64,000 nt of DNA from Rathayibacter iranicus NCPPB 2253 = VKM Ac-1602 (GTDB taxonomy: Bacteria > Actinomycetota > Actinomycetes > Actinomycetales > Microbacteriaceae), in contig NZ_QGDV01000006.1 of the NCBI RefSeq assembly GCF_003149025.1, positions 106,189 through 170,188 of the forward strand, given 5' to 3'. Of the stretch, positions 38,013 to 46,927 are shown piece by piece. Every line of letters starts with the position of its first letter. Within the stretch, counting starts at the first letter, position 1. Under the pieces are notes generated by a model. It searched no databases. It had not been told where the DNA came from and saw only the letters and a list, made by a program, of their open reading frames with translations. Position numbers and translations under genes: made by a program.

Positions 38013-39488
38013 GTGACCGATCGCAGCACCCTTCCCGGCACGCGGCCCGCCGCTCCCGCCGCCGCCGCGACCCTGGAGCCGCGCAGCCGCCTCGTCATCA
38101 GCCTGCTGCTGGTGTCGGCGTTCGTCGTCATCCTCAACGAGACGATCATGAGCGTGGCGCTGCCCGACCTCATGCGCGATTTTGGCGTCGAGGCGCACGT
38201 CGGCCAGTGGCTCTCGACCGCGTTCATGCTGACGATGGCCGTCGTCATCCCGATCACCGGGTACCTGATCCAGCGGCTGCACACCCGCACTCTGTTCGCC
38301 GCCGCGATGACCCTGTTCAGCCTCGGCACGCTCGCCGCCGCTCTGGCGCCGACGTTCGCCGTCCTCCTCGCCGCGCGCGTCGTGCAGGCCAGCGGCACGG
38401 CCATCATGATGCCGCTCCTCATGACGACCGTCATGACGCTGGTGCCGCCGGCAATTCGCGGCCGGATGATGGGCAACATCTCCATCGTCATCTCCGTCGC
38501 TCCCGCAGTCGGCCCAACCATCTCGGGCGTCATCCTGAACTTCCTCAGCTGGCGTTGGATGTTCTGGATCGTCCTGCCGATTGCGATCGGCGCCCTGCTG
38601 CTCGGGCTACGCAAGGTCGAGAACGTGACCGAGCCGCGCTCGATCCCGATCGACTCCCTCTCGGTGGTTCTCTCCGTCTTCGGCTTCGGCGGCCTGGTCT
38701 ACGGCCTGTCGAGCCTCGGCGAGGGCGGCGAGGCCGTGGTCGCGCCGTGGGTACCGTTCGTCGTGGCGGGCCTTGGCCTCGCGGGCTTCATCGGCCGCCA
38801 GCTCTTGCTGCAGCGAACCGACCGCGCCCTGCTCGATTTGCGAACCTTCTCCTCCGCGAACTTCACGATCGTCATCGTCATGATGGCCGTCAGCATGTCG
38901 GCCCTCTTCGGCACGCTCATCCTCTTGCCGCTCTACACCCAGAACGTGCTCGGCCTCACCCCGCTCGAGACCGGCCTGCTACTGCTCCCGGGCGGGCTGC
39001 TGATGGGCCTGCTCGCGCCGTTCGTCGGCCGCGGCTACGACCGCTTCGGTCCGCGAGTGCTGCTCGTACCCGGCTCGATCATCGTTGCCGGTGCGCTCTG
39101 GGGGTACACCCTGCTCGCCGCCGACTCATCGCCCTGGTTCGTGCTCTCGCTGCACGTGATCCTCAGCCTCGGGCTCGCCTTCGTCTTCACTCCGCTGTTC
39201 ACGGCCGGTCTCGGCTCGGTCCGACCCGCGCTCTACTCCCACGGCAGTGCCATCATCGGCACGGTGCAGCAGCTTGGAGGCGCGGCGGGCACTGCTCTGT
39301 TCGTCACCGTCCTCTCGATCCAGTCGGCGGCGCTCGCACAGGGCGGCGCCGACCAGGTGACCGCGTCGGCCGGCGGCATCCACTCGGCATTCCTCTGGGG
39401 AGCCTCGATCGCCTCCGTCGCGATCGTCGCCGCGTTCCTCGTGCGACGCCCCGCCGAGTCCGACGCGCCACTGCCGATGGCGCACTGA
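38013..39488 (+). CDS. MFS drug exporter, DHA2 (EmrB/QacA) family
   Basis: 491 aa from GTG with a GGAG about 10 bases upstream. About 14 TM helices. DHA2 marks: 'LNETIMSVALPDLMRDF' in TM1 (motif D1-like), 'AFMLTMAVVIPITGYLIQRL', and motif C 'APAVGPTISGVIL' in TM5. It is a proton-driven exporter of drugs or dyes. It is monocistronic, converging with the PPTase gene; a link to the enediyne locus 10 kb away is possible but unproven. Confidence 0.92.
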   Translation: MTDRSTLPGTRPAAPAAAATLEPRSRLVISLLLVSAFVVILNETIMSVALPDLMRDFGVEAHVGQWLSTAFMLTMAVVIPITGYLIQRLHTRTLFAAAMTLFSLGTLAAALAPTFAVLLAARVVQASGTAIMMPLLMTTVMTLVPPAIRGRMMGNISIVISVAPAVGPTISGVILNFLSWRWMFWIVLPIAIGALLLGLRKVENVTEPRSIPIDSLSVVLSVFGFGGLVYGLSSLGEGGEAVVAPWVPFVVAGLGLAGFIGRQLLLQRTDRALLDLRTFSSANFTIVIVMMAVSMSALFGTLILLPLYTQNVLGLTPLETGLLLLPGGLLMGLLAPFVGRGYDRFGPRVLLVPGSIIVAGALWGYTLLAADSSPWFVLSLHVILSLGLAFVFTPLFTAGLGSVRPALYSHGSAIIGTVQQLGGAAGTALFVTVLSIQSAALAQGGADQVTASAGGIHSAFLWGASIASVAIVAAFLVRRPAESDAPLPMAH

Positions 39489-39494
39489 GCGTCC

Positions 39495-39561
39495 CGGCGG
39501 GCCTGACGTACGGTTCCCCTCCACCTCACCGCGAAGGCGAACGGTTATCGTCGGCCCGCCG
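39495..39561. terminator. Possible bidirectional stem with long loop between MFS and PPTase genes
   Basis: 39495-39508 and 39549-39561 are complementary (CGGCGGGCC..ACG type arms with one bulge) around a 40-base loop. The second arm lies in the last codons of the PPTase gene. It is a weak candidate for terminating the convergent transcripts. Confidence 0.35.
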
Positions 39562-40294
39562 ACTCCACCGAATCGGCAAGTGCGTTGCCGTGCTCGCGAC
39601 GCCAGCCGATGATCGGCCCGGCACCCTCCTCGACCATCGGCCCCAGCGCCACACTCACGCGCAGCGCCGGATCGAGGGTCGGCTCAGCAAGACGGAAGCG
39701 CACGCCGTCGATCCGCGCCTCGGCCGCGAAGCGCGACTCGTGGACGTGAACACGCCGCGGGTCCCTCTCCAATCCGCGTCCATCCGCCTTCAGCGCTGCT
39801 CCGATTCGCGTCCACTGCAGGACCGGATCGGCGGGGCGGACCGCTCCGGTAGCGAATGGGACGACCGCGAGCCGCTCGTCGTGCGCCGTGGACCCGGCAA
39901 CTGGCTCGATGTCCACTCCGACCACCCCGGCGCTGCTCACCGCGACAACCACAGCCCCGGCGCAGTGCGCGATGCTCACCGACAGCAGCGCCAGTCTGTC
40001 GTCGGGGCCCTCCAGGCGGGGACGGCCGTGGGATCCTCCGCAGCGCGCGCAGCAGGCGAGGACCCGAACCGCCGCGGGAGACACGCCCGTCAGTTCGGAG
40101 GCGAGCATCCGCAGCAGCACCCGGCCGAACACGAAGCGTTCGGCCGTCGGCGCGGCCGCCGTACGCGCGTAGCGCTCACGCTCCTCACGGCTCAGCATCG
40201 GCAGCAGTCGCTCCGCGTCCAAGCTCTGCTCGTTCAGCGACAACCAGCGCAGGTGTACACCCGGCAGATCGGCGCCAATCTCCTGCTCTCCCAT
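39545..40294 (-). CDS. Sfp-type 4'-phosphopantetheinyl transferase with an aberrant active-site motif
   Basis: 249 aa. Family features are 'LSREERERYAR', 'RFVFGRVLLRMLASELTG', 'LSVSIAHCAGAVVVAV' and the metal-binding 'VGVDIEPV' near residue 125. The second signature, normally W-x-x-K-E-A-x-x-K, reads W-T-R-I-G-A-A-L-K: the Lys and the Mg-binding Glu are replaced by Ile and Gly, while the last Lys is kept. It could therefore be inactive or specialised. The enediyne PKS carries its own PPTase domain, so it may not need this protein. Confidence 0.85.
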   Translation of the reverse strand: MGEQEIGADLPGVHLRWLSLNEQSLDAERLLPMLSREERERYARTAAAPTAERFVFGRVLLRMLASELTGVSPAAVRVLACCARCGGSHGRPRLEGPDDRLALLSVSIAHCAGAVVVAVSSAGVVGVDIEPVAGSTAHDERLAVVPFATGAVRPADPVLQWTRIGAALKADGRGLERDPRRVHVHESRFAAEARIDGVRFRLAEPTLDPALRVSVALGPMVEEGAGPIIGWRREHGNALADSVESAGRR

Positions 40295-40565
40295 TCTCTT
40301 CCCCCCTTGTTCTTCCCCCGGTTAGCAGACGGCGACATGCTCGTAGCGCATCACAACCCCGGAGTCGTCCCAAATGAGCACACGGAGTTGCGCCTCGTCA
40401 CGGCGGAAAATCGCGTCGCCGGTGGCGAGCATGCGGGAACGCTAGAACGACCGAGCGACGCGCAGGTGAACGGGCGGTAACCAGCCATCGAGGAGCGCCA
40501 CCACGGTCAAGCGCCGCGAGGAAAGCGAACCGTTCCGCGCGCCTCAGCCTCGAGTGCGCACGTCC

Positions 40566-41249
40566 TCACTCACCGAAAGCTGTGGGAGCCAGATCGCTTT
40601 CCCCATCCTCGATCCCGGCAAGGAGTCGGTCGACAACCGACTGCGGAGCCAGACCAGCACCGAAGCGCGGCGCCTCCCCCGCAATCGGGTGCCGGGAGAG
40701 TTCCGTCTCGGTGTGACCGGGGCGCGCATCGAGCAGCAGAACGCCCGCACGCCGGTACTCGCGCGCCGTGGCCCGCACGAAGGCGTGCAGAGCGGCCTTC
40801 GAGGCGGAATAGGCGGCGAGCCCGGCGGTCGGTGCCTGGGCCACAACTCCACTGATCGTCAGCGCGAACGGCTGCCGGCCCTCGCTCGCCGAGCCGGTCA
40901 GCGCAGGAAGGGCCGCCGTCAGCACCCGGATCGGCGCCAGCGCATTCACCTCGACCAGCTCCTCCAGCACGGCCGGATCGAGTTCGGCGGAGGGACCGAA
41001 CGCGACGACGCCCGCCGCAACGACGACCCCGTCCAGGCGCCCGTGGCGCTTCATGACTTCCGCGACGAGACGACGCCCGGCGTCCTCCCCGCGTAGGTCG
41101 GCAACGAGCGGAGCCTCCCCGAGACCAGCCGGACGACGCCCCGAACGCACCGCCATCGCGCCCCGCGCATCCAGCCCGTCGGCAAGAAGGCGCCCGAGCC
41201 CGCCAGAGGCACCGAGAACAAGGACGACGGCACCGTCGAGACGAGTCAT
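40566..41249 (-). CDS. Short-chain dehydrogenase/reductase
   Basis: 227 aa. NAD(P) motif 'VLGASGGLGRLLADGL' at the N-terminus, 'VVVAAGVVAFG' as the NNAG-like strand, 'TISGVVAQAPTAGLAAYSASKAAL' split with catalytic Ser, Tyr and Lys (YSASK). This is classical SDR form. No operon partner: 271 bp separate it from the PPTase and 184 bp from the helicase. Substrate unknown. Confidence 0.9.
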   Translation of the reverse strand: MTRLDGAVVLVLGASGGLGRLLADGLDARGAMAVRSGRRPAGLGEAPLVADLRGEDAGRRLVAEVMKRHGRLDGVVVAAGVVAFGPSAELDPAVLEELVEVNALAPIRVLTAALPALTGSASEGRQPFALTISGVVAQAPTAGLAAYSASKAALHAFVRATAREYRRAGVLLLDARPGHTETELSRHPIAGEAPRFGAGLAPQSVVDRLLAGIEDGESDLAPTAFGE

Positions 41250-41433
41250 GGATCGAGCCTAGACGCGCCGGTTATCAGCATGTCCGCTGGCTGCGCGGCG
41301 GCCGCACTCCGGACCGGCGTGCCGTGACCGCCCGGCTCTCCGCCTCAGCGCTGCTGCGCACGCCGTCCGCCGCACTGCACGCTCGTTTGGTGATTAGAGG
41401 GCACATCTGGACACCCACCGCAGGCCGTCTCCG

Positions 41434-44400
41434 TCACCCCTCGGCCGCCGCGCCCGTCGACAGGAAGATAGCGAGATCGTGGAAGTAGTCGTACTGCTTC
41501 CACGCGTCGCGGTCGCCAATGACGAACAACCGACGACTCGCTCGGCTCGCCGCGACATTGACGAGATTGACGGAGGATGCCGCCCATGCCTTCGCACCGG
41601 GCGAACTCGGGTCTCCTCCGAGGATGAGGAACACCACCGGCGCTTCTTTCCCCTGGGCCGTATGGATCGTACCCGCGGTGAGTTCCGGATAACTCGCCGA
41701 CAACGCCGCAAGGCGGTCGGCGACGGCCCGGAAGGGCGAGATCGCGATCACCTGTGACGCAGGCACGCCCTTCGCATCAAGGTAAGCAAGTGCACTCTCG
41801 AGGCGGGCAATCTGATTCTCCTGGAGGTGAGTACCCGGTGTTGGAGCGGGTTCATCGACCCAGCGGCTCGAGACGATACGCGGACCGGCTTCGCTGTCAA
41901 AGAGATCGGGATGCTCCGAATTGTTCCGCTCCCGCTTCACGCCATTGACCATGATGCCGCCGTAAGCGATTTCATTGCAGAGACTGAACATCGGATCGTC
42001 GCAACGGCGGTGCACGGTGAGTGGTGCGCTCACCCACACCTTGCGGTCGGCCTGTCGAAGCATCGTGCCGTAGACGGAGACCCTATCCGCGAGAGTCTGC
42101 ACCGACGCCTGTGGCGGTATCCACGTGTCACTCACGCCGTAGGCGGACGCGATATCGCGCTGCACCTTTCTGGGAATGGTAACCACAGGCTGGAGCTGGA
42201 GGGGATCGCCGACCGCCACGACTCGACGGGCACGCCATATCGCTCCTGCGGCATACTGCGGAGAGGCCTGGCCGGCCTCGTCGATGAGAAGCCAACCGAT
42301 GCTCTCTGGACCGATATCCCCGAACATCCGACCTAGCGAGGCAAAGGTCGTCGACACGAGGGGGACAACGAGGAAGAACAGCTGCCACGCAGCGCGTCGC
42401 TTGTGCGGTTCGAGGCCCTGCGGTCCACCACCGACGACGATCTCGAGGGCCGCCCGCAACCCGTGCGACATCTCGTCCGCCGTATTCGCGAAGAAATCCT
42501 GGTGAAGCGTCAGCGCAGCCAAGAACAACCCGGACCGTGCTTCGTCGAGGCGCTCGTCGAGCCAGGGCGCGTACAACTCGCGAGCACGTCCCGTCCACGC
42601 CTCGCCCGGATATCCCGACCCCAGCAGTTTCTCGTCGGCAACGATTCCCTGTCTGAGGTCCGAAACGGATGCCGCCGCCCGCGCCCGATCACCCTCCGCC
42701 CCGGCGAGTTCGCTTGTGAGCGCCACGTACCTCTCCTGCCTTTGCGAGAGCTGCGCCTGCGCGAGGTTCTGGGCGGTAGTCGCCGCATTCAGAGCATCGT
42801 CCAATGGCTTGAGAGCTGCGCGCCAGTCGCGTATCGCACCACCGAGGGTGAGGATCATCTCCAGCACACCCGGCTTCTCTGCCACATGGCGATCACGAGC
42901 GGTGGCCGCACGCTCCGACGCCCGGCACGCCGAGTCGTTGGCAGTCCGGCCAACGCGCAGGTCCTTCTCCGCGGCGCCCAGATCGGAACCGAGCCGAGCA
43001 ACGGCTCCCGCCCAACGACGCTCGGCCTCGACAGCGTGCGGGAAACCAACCAGGCGCTCCTGCATCCGTTTCCGTTGCGCGATTAGCAGGTCGACACGCT
43101 TTTCGGCGCGTGTGAACACGTCCCGTGCTTCTCGCCATGTCCGATGCGGGACCTCGCCGTCACGCCACTGCGCGAGACGGGTCTTCATCCGCGGAACGGC
43201 GCCCTGCGTCGCTTCCTCGGTCGGCTCCTTCTTGTCGAACCAGAAAGCGGACTGAAAGGCACCCCGATTGCGCTTATTGCCGAGTCGCGCGGCGACCAGA
43301 CCCCATGCGTCGATGACCTTCTCGCGGTCCTTCCGCGCATCTGTAGCGGCGAGCACCTCTCGAGCGATGTCGGCGAAGTAGTCAGCTTCGTCGCTCCATC
43401 GCGAGTCGATCTCCTTGCGTACCGGAATTTCCGTGGTCACGTTCTCGACAGCCGCGTTGTTCGCAGACGCGACCACCATCTCGAACCCGGTCAACTCCGG
43501 ACGCAACTGCCACAATTTCCGCCGATACCCGTCTCCAGCCGACCAGGTAAGGGGCGTAGATATGAACGCGTCCTCGGCTCGCTCCAGTCCCGCCAGGCGC
43601 CGTGCCCGCTCCACGACGTTGCCCGCCAGAATGTCGCGGAGCATCGTCGTCTTCCCCGTGCCAGGCGGCCCATTCACCCCCATGAGCCCGCTCCCGCCAC
43701 CGAGATCGACGAGCGCGCGATTCACCGCGAACTGCTGACGCAGAGACAGACTGTGCTTGGGATTGGACGGCCAGCGCCCACGCGGAAGACGCTCCACGGC
43801 GACGCCGCTGTTCACCTCCTCATCTCTCCGCATCACGTCGACCCGCGCGCTGTCGTCGAGCACGTCGTCACTGGTCAAATAGCTCGCCAACGCGGCGCCG
43901 CCACCAAGCCCCTCTGCGAGGGCGACGCGGACGGCCTTCAAATCGTCGAGGAAAAAGCTGTTGAGGAAGTCGATATCGCCGGCGCCCTCCTGGCGTCGCA
44001 GCGACACGGCAACCGACCGGATGACGATCACCTGCGTCGCGAGATCGGCTTTTCCGACCACTCCCGTCAGTTCGTGTGCGAGACGAGAGAGCGCCGTGAG
44101 TGATTCCCCGTCTTGCGCAGGAGCCGCAGCATCGCCGCAGGCGTCCCGTCGGTCTCCTTCGTGTTCATCGACCGCCTCTTGGAAGGCTTTCGCCGCGTCG
44201 GGGAAGCCGTCGGCCCAGCCGGAAGCGCCCACGCCAGACGTTTCGATCCGACCGACGGCCCAGAGAGCCGAGGACAGGATGGCGGATTCAGCCACCAGCC
44301 GACCCTTGCCGTCGACGAGCACCCCCGCCCCGGCGCTCCTCCCTGCCGGGCGTTCGTCGTACGCGTCCTCGTCGCTCCCGAACGCGCGATGCAGGCTCCC

Positions 44401-44649
44401 GTGCGTCGATTCGAGATCGTAGACACCGAGGTACACGGTGTGCTGCCACGTCCGATCAGTGCCACCCAGTCGCCCGGGACGCGGCAGTACTTCCCACGGC
44501 AACCGGTCCCCTGGCTTCCAGGCGATCACCTGCCGGTCGGCCACCCGCGTCGCACGAGGCGTGAGACGTGGCACTCCCTGCGGACTGAACAACTCAAGCA
44601 TCCACCAGAATCGGAGGATCCGCTGCTGCTCGTCATCGCTGCCCTGCAC
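41434..44649 (-). CDS. Large Upf1/Dna2-like SF1 helicase (AAA_11/AAA_12)
   Basis: 1071 aa from GTG 44649 with AGGAGG about 11 bases upstream. Walker A 'GVNGPPGTGKTTMLRD' near residue 320. A long middle insertion follows that is charged and partly coiled-coil-like. Then come Walker B/motif II 'WLLIDEAGQASPQYA' and 'VAVGDPLQLQPV' (motif III), motif V/VI-like 'AGTIHTAQGKEAPVVFLIL' and 'NVAASRASRRLFVIGD'. The conserved pattern is SF1B Upf1-like, acting on RNA or DNA. The roughly 300-residue N-terminal domain is unrecognised. Genes of this build often sit in defence islands, but no known named system is evident here. Confidence 0.85.
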   Translation of the reverse strand: MQGSDDEQQRILRFWWMLELFSPQGVPRLTPRATRVADRQVIAWKPGDRLPWEVLPRPGRLGGTDRTWQHTVYLGVYDLESTHGSLHRAFGSDEDAYDERPAGRSAGAGVLVDGKGRLVAESAILSSALWAVGRIETSGVGASGWADGFPDAAKAFQEAVDEHEGDRRDACGDAAAPAQDGESLTALSRLAHELTGVVGKADLATQVIVIRSVAVSLRRQEGAGDIDFLNSFFLDDLKAVRVALAEGLGGGAALASYLTSDDVLDDSARVDVMRRDEEVNSGVAVERLPRGRWPSNPKHSLSLRQQFAVNRALVDLGGGSGLMGVNGPPGTGKTTMLRDILAGNVVERARRLAGLERAEDAFISTPLTWSAGDGYRRKLWQLRPELTGFEMVVASANNAAVENVTTEIPVRKEIDSRWSDEADYFADIAREVLAATDARKDREKVIDAWGLVAARLGNKRNRGAFQSAFWFDKKEPTEEATQGAVPRMKTRLAQWRDGEVPHRTWREARDVFTRAEKRVDLLIAQRKRMQERLVGFPHAVEAERRWAGAVARLGSDLGAAEKDLRVGRTANDSACRASERAATARDRHVAEKPGVLEMILTLGGAIRDWRAALKPLDDALNAATTAQNLAQAQLSQRQERYVALTSELAGAEGDRARAAASVSDLRQGIVADEKLLGSGYPGEAWTGRARELYAPWLDERLDEARSGLFLAALTLHQDFFANTADEMSHGLRAALEIVVGGGPQGLEPHKRRAAWQLFFLVVPLVSTTFASLGRMFGDIGPESIGWLLIDEAGQASPQYAAGAIWRARRVVAVGDPLQLQPVVTIPRKVQRDIASAYGVSDTWIPPQASVQTLADRVSVYGTMLRQADRKVWVSAPLTVHRRCDDPMFSLCNEIAYGGIMVNGVKRERNNSEHPDLFDSEAGPRIVSSRWVDEPAPTPGTHLQENQIARLESALAYLDAKGVPASQVIAISPFRAVADRLAALSASYPELTAGTIHTAQGKEAPVVFLILGGDPSSPGAKAWAASSVNLVNVAASRASRRLFVIGDRDAWKQYDYFHDLAIFLSTGAAAEG

Positions 44650-44927
44650 GCTCGTTCACGCCTCCTGGTCCTCAGTCACCTCACACAGTGAAGCGGAACT
44701 CTGTCCCGACACCGTCCTGACACTCCAGCCTGGCAGCGCCAGGTTGCGGGCGCACCGCCGTGACGCTCAGCGGCGGGTCGAGTGAGGCCCGTCGCTGGTC
44801 AGAACTCCGGCGGAGGTAGCGCACGACTGGACGAGACATTGCAGACGATCTGCTCGGTGCTCTTGCCAGCAGCGTGCTGCTCGACCACGCGCTTCTCTGC
44901 GGTACGAGCTGAACCAGTCAGATCTGC
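44650..44927. other. Gene-free spacer upstream of the helicase
   Basis: About 280 bp between the helicase start and the small downstream gene of the same strand. I see an AGGAGG ribosome site for the helicase at its left end and nothing else I can support. Confidence 0.4.
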
Positions 44928-45323
44928 CTACGCGTACTGGACTTCGTTCGCCTCGAGCGAGACCGTCAGACCCGAGCCCTTCAGGTGGAAGCTTCGCCCC
45001 TGCTTCTTCGCCTGCGAGTAACGGAGGTGAAACATCCCCATCGACATGTCATCGCTGAGGGGATCGCTGGGTTCGGATTGGTCGTCCCCGGCGTTCGTTC
45101 CGGTTCCCTCGATAGTGAAAACGACGAACTGCTTCGTCTCAGCGAGAGCCACGCTCGCGCTACCACCCACGGCTTCGATGCGCTTCAGAACGTCGCTCAG
45201 GTACTCGCTCGGCGTCGTCACCACGAGTGGCCGGCTTCCGTCGTCCGAGACGATCGGCAAGCCACCTGCCGGCTGCATGGCCATCGTCTTCATGACACGT
45301 CGCGTCGCTTCGTGGCGGTTCAT
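44928..45323 (-). CDS. Unrecognised 131-aa protein, coupled to the upstream small gene
   Basis: ATG 45323 overlaps the stop of the preceding minus-strand gene (ATGA). Features seen: a basic N-terminus with 'ATRRVMKTM', a central 'DGSRPLVVTTPSEYLSDVLKRIE', an acidic loop (about residues 75-95) and a beta-rich C-terminus. No TM or signal. Base composition is lower in G+C than the flanking regions. Function unknown; it may belong with the helicase as a small accessory module. Confidence 0.5.
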   Translation of the reverse strand: MNRHEATRRVMKTMAMQPAGGLPIVSDDGSRPLVVTTPSEYLSDVLKRIEAVGGSASVALAETKQFVVFTIEGTGTNAGDDQSEPSDPLSDDMSMGMFHLRYSQAKKQGRSFHLKGSGLTVSLEANEVQYA

Positions 45324-45583
45324 CTCAGAGGATCCTGTCCAGTTCTGCGGAGATACTCGTTGTAGACGGTGTCGTACGAGGAATCGAACGATTTTTGCAC
45401 GTCCGCCTGCGAGTCGATATCCCTCAGATGGGTGAACGGCTGGGCGTGGTCGGGGCCGTCGTGGCGAGGGACACATCCATGATGCTGCGTGTCGATCGAC
45501 GGCACTTTCGTCCGCGGGTTGTCGGTCGATCCGCGTGTCGAGAGTACGCGCGCATATTCAACGAGTCGCCCGTGCCACGTCAC
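45320..45583 (-). CDS. Small unrecognised ORF, 87 aa
   Basis: GTG at 45583 directly after an in-frame TAG; no clear ribosome site. The only support is G/C-rich third codon positions and the ATGA coupling to the next gene. The N-terminal half is His/Arg-rich and looks degraded. It may be the remnant of a longer gene. A competing plus-strand frame (45395-45778) covers the same bases. Confidence 0.3.
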   Translation of the reverse strand: MTWHGRLVEYARVLSTRGSTDNPRTKVPSIDTQHHGCVPRHDGPDHAQPFTHLRDIDSQADVQKSFDSSYDTVYNEYLRRTGQDPLR

Positions 45584-45769
45584 GCGACGCTAATAAAGCA
45601 TCTAGAACTCATCGAGCGGAATCGAGATGCGATCTTCGTCGCACTCTTCACGCGGAGGCAGGTGCCACACGGTGTCGTGAGGTTCCGTCGGCATGGGCGG
45701 AAGTATATGCCTCCGGAAAGTGCTGCTGAATCGGCCGATACCGGCTCCCCTCCACGGCAGCTGCGTCGT

Positions 45770-46012
45770 CTAACGTGACCGAGAGGAAATTCGTTTGGCG
45801 CGCGCTGTTCCAGCCGACTCCGTAAGTAACGAGGGACTACGCGCCCTCGTAACGGCGTGGACCGACGCGTTGGTCAGACGTTGAATCGGAACTTGGTGCG
45901 TGTCGTATTGCCCATCGTCGAACATGCCGGAATCGAGCAAGAGCTGAGTCTGCTCGTCGGTGGTCGGCTGCTTCTTCCGAGCACTCGGTCTCTTGAGGCG
46001 GATCTTGGCCAT
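45770..46012 (-). CDS. Small ORF with strong ribosome site, 80 aa, function unknown
   Basis: ATG 46012 is preceded by AAGGAG at an ideal distance. The product is highly basic at the N-terminus ('MAKIRLKRPSARKKQPTTDE') and then acidic/polar ('LLLDSGMFDDGQYDTHQVP'). No family recognised. It lies at the junction where the ABC ATPase coding sequence is lost, so its 3' half may be rearranged. Confidence 0.4.
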   Translation of the reverse strand: MAKIRLKRPSARKKQPTTDEQTQLLLDSGMFDDGQYDTHQVPIQRLTNASVHAVTRARSPSLLTESAGTARAKRISSRSR

Positions 46013-46089
46013 GATTTCTCCTTCGCGGCGCGGTTCTTTGGCACCGACGAAAAGTCATATCGCAGGCTGCTCGAACTGCCCCGTTCCTG

Positions 46090-46121
46090 AGCTGTTCGCA
46101 ACCGTTCGTTTGCGCACAGCT
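46090..46121. repeat. Inverted repeat at the truncation point of the ABC ATPase gene
   Basis: AGCTGTTCGCAA at 46090-46101 and TTGCGCACAGCT at 46110-46121 are complementary with one mismatch, around an 8-base loop. It coincides with the end of recognisable ATPase coding sequence. It may be a terminator or the scar of a recombination event. Confidence 0.55.
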
Positions 46122-46812
46122 GATTGGGGCACCTTGTCGGCGGTCTTCCCTCTGCGAGCGCGCCGTCGGCGACGATCCGCCCGTCGGCGATCACGACCAC
46201 GTCGTCGACCGTCTCGGCGAGCTCTCCCATCAGGTGCGAGGACAGCAGTACGGTGCGCCCCTCCGCAGCTTGCGCGCGCAGGAACTCCCGCATCCAGCGG
46301 ATGCCCTCAGGGTCCAGTCCGTTGACCAGCTCGTCGAGCACGAGCGCCGCGCGGTCGGCCAGCAGCGCGGCGGCCAGTCCCAGCCTTCGCCCCATGGCCA
46401 GGGAATAGGTGCTCACGCGCTTGCCGGCGGCGTCGGCGATTCCCACGGTCTCCAGCAGCTCCTCGACGCGGGCGTTGCTGATCCCCGCAGCCCTCGCGAC
46501 CCATCGCAGATGGGCGCGTCCGGTACGCGAGCGGTGCGCGCCGGAGCCGTCCAGCAGCGCACCGACGCTGCGCAGCGGGTCGGGCAGCGGGTCGGGCAGC
46601 GGGTCGGGCAGCGTGGCGAACCGCTGCCCATCCACCAGAGCCTCCCCGGAGGTGGGCCGGTCAAGTCCGAGCAGGATGCGCAGCGTCGAGGACTTGCCTG
46701 CGCCGTTGGGTCCCAAGAACCCGGTGACGCGTCCCGGACGGACGGTGAAGGTGATATCTGTGAGGATCGCGCGCGAACCGCGGCGCTTGCTCACGTTCTG
46801 GAAAGTCAGCAT
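46122..46812 (-). pseudogene. ABC transporter ATPase, 3'-truncated (bacitracin/lantibiotic-immunity type)
   Basis: From ATG 46812 about 230 residues are a normal ABC ATPase: Walker A 'GFLGPNGAGKSSTLRILLGL', a signature region reading 'YSLAMGRRLGLAAALLADRAALVLDELVNGLDPEG' (split; LSxG-type motif and Walker B), and the H-loop 'LLSSHLMGEL'. After 'ADGALAEG' homology stops at about 46122 and the frame runs into unrelated sequence to 45874. The usual C-terminal 60-80 residues and the partner permease gene are missing. In-frame 12-bp repeats insert D-P-L-P units near residue 70. Confidence 0.75.
46572..46613. repeat. 12-bp tandem repeat within the ABC ATPase remnant
   Basis: The unit GCAGCGGGTCGG repeats with a 12-bp period from 46572 (three full units plus a partial). 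It is in frame, adding Asp-Pro-Leu-Pro units on the minus strand. Slipped-strand expansion in a gene no longer under selection is a likely cause. Confidence 0.8.
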
Positions 46813-46927
46813 GCTCCTATGCCAGCAGGCGGCTCGATCGAGCGCACCGGAGCCAGGGGTGGTCTTTCGGCAGCGACTCGTACCAGGGGGTGAGGACATC
46901 GTCGTCCTCGATTTCTAGAATGAGACC

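Noticed and set aside
45395..45778. Plus-strand frame of 127 codons opposite the small minus-strand genes
   Set aside because: No ribosome site or family. The opposite strand has ATGA coupling, though confidence for either is low.
46090..46121. Treating the inverted repeat as a fourth copy of the 75-bp family
   Set aside because: It shares only a GTTCGCAACC stretch, lacks the CGAGGT part and is 32 bp long, so the likeness is partial.
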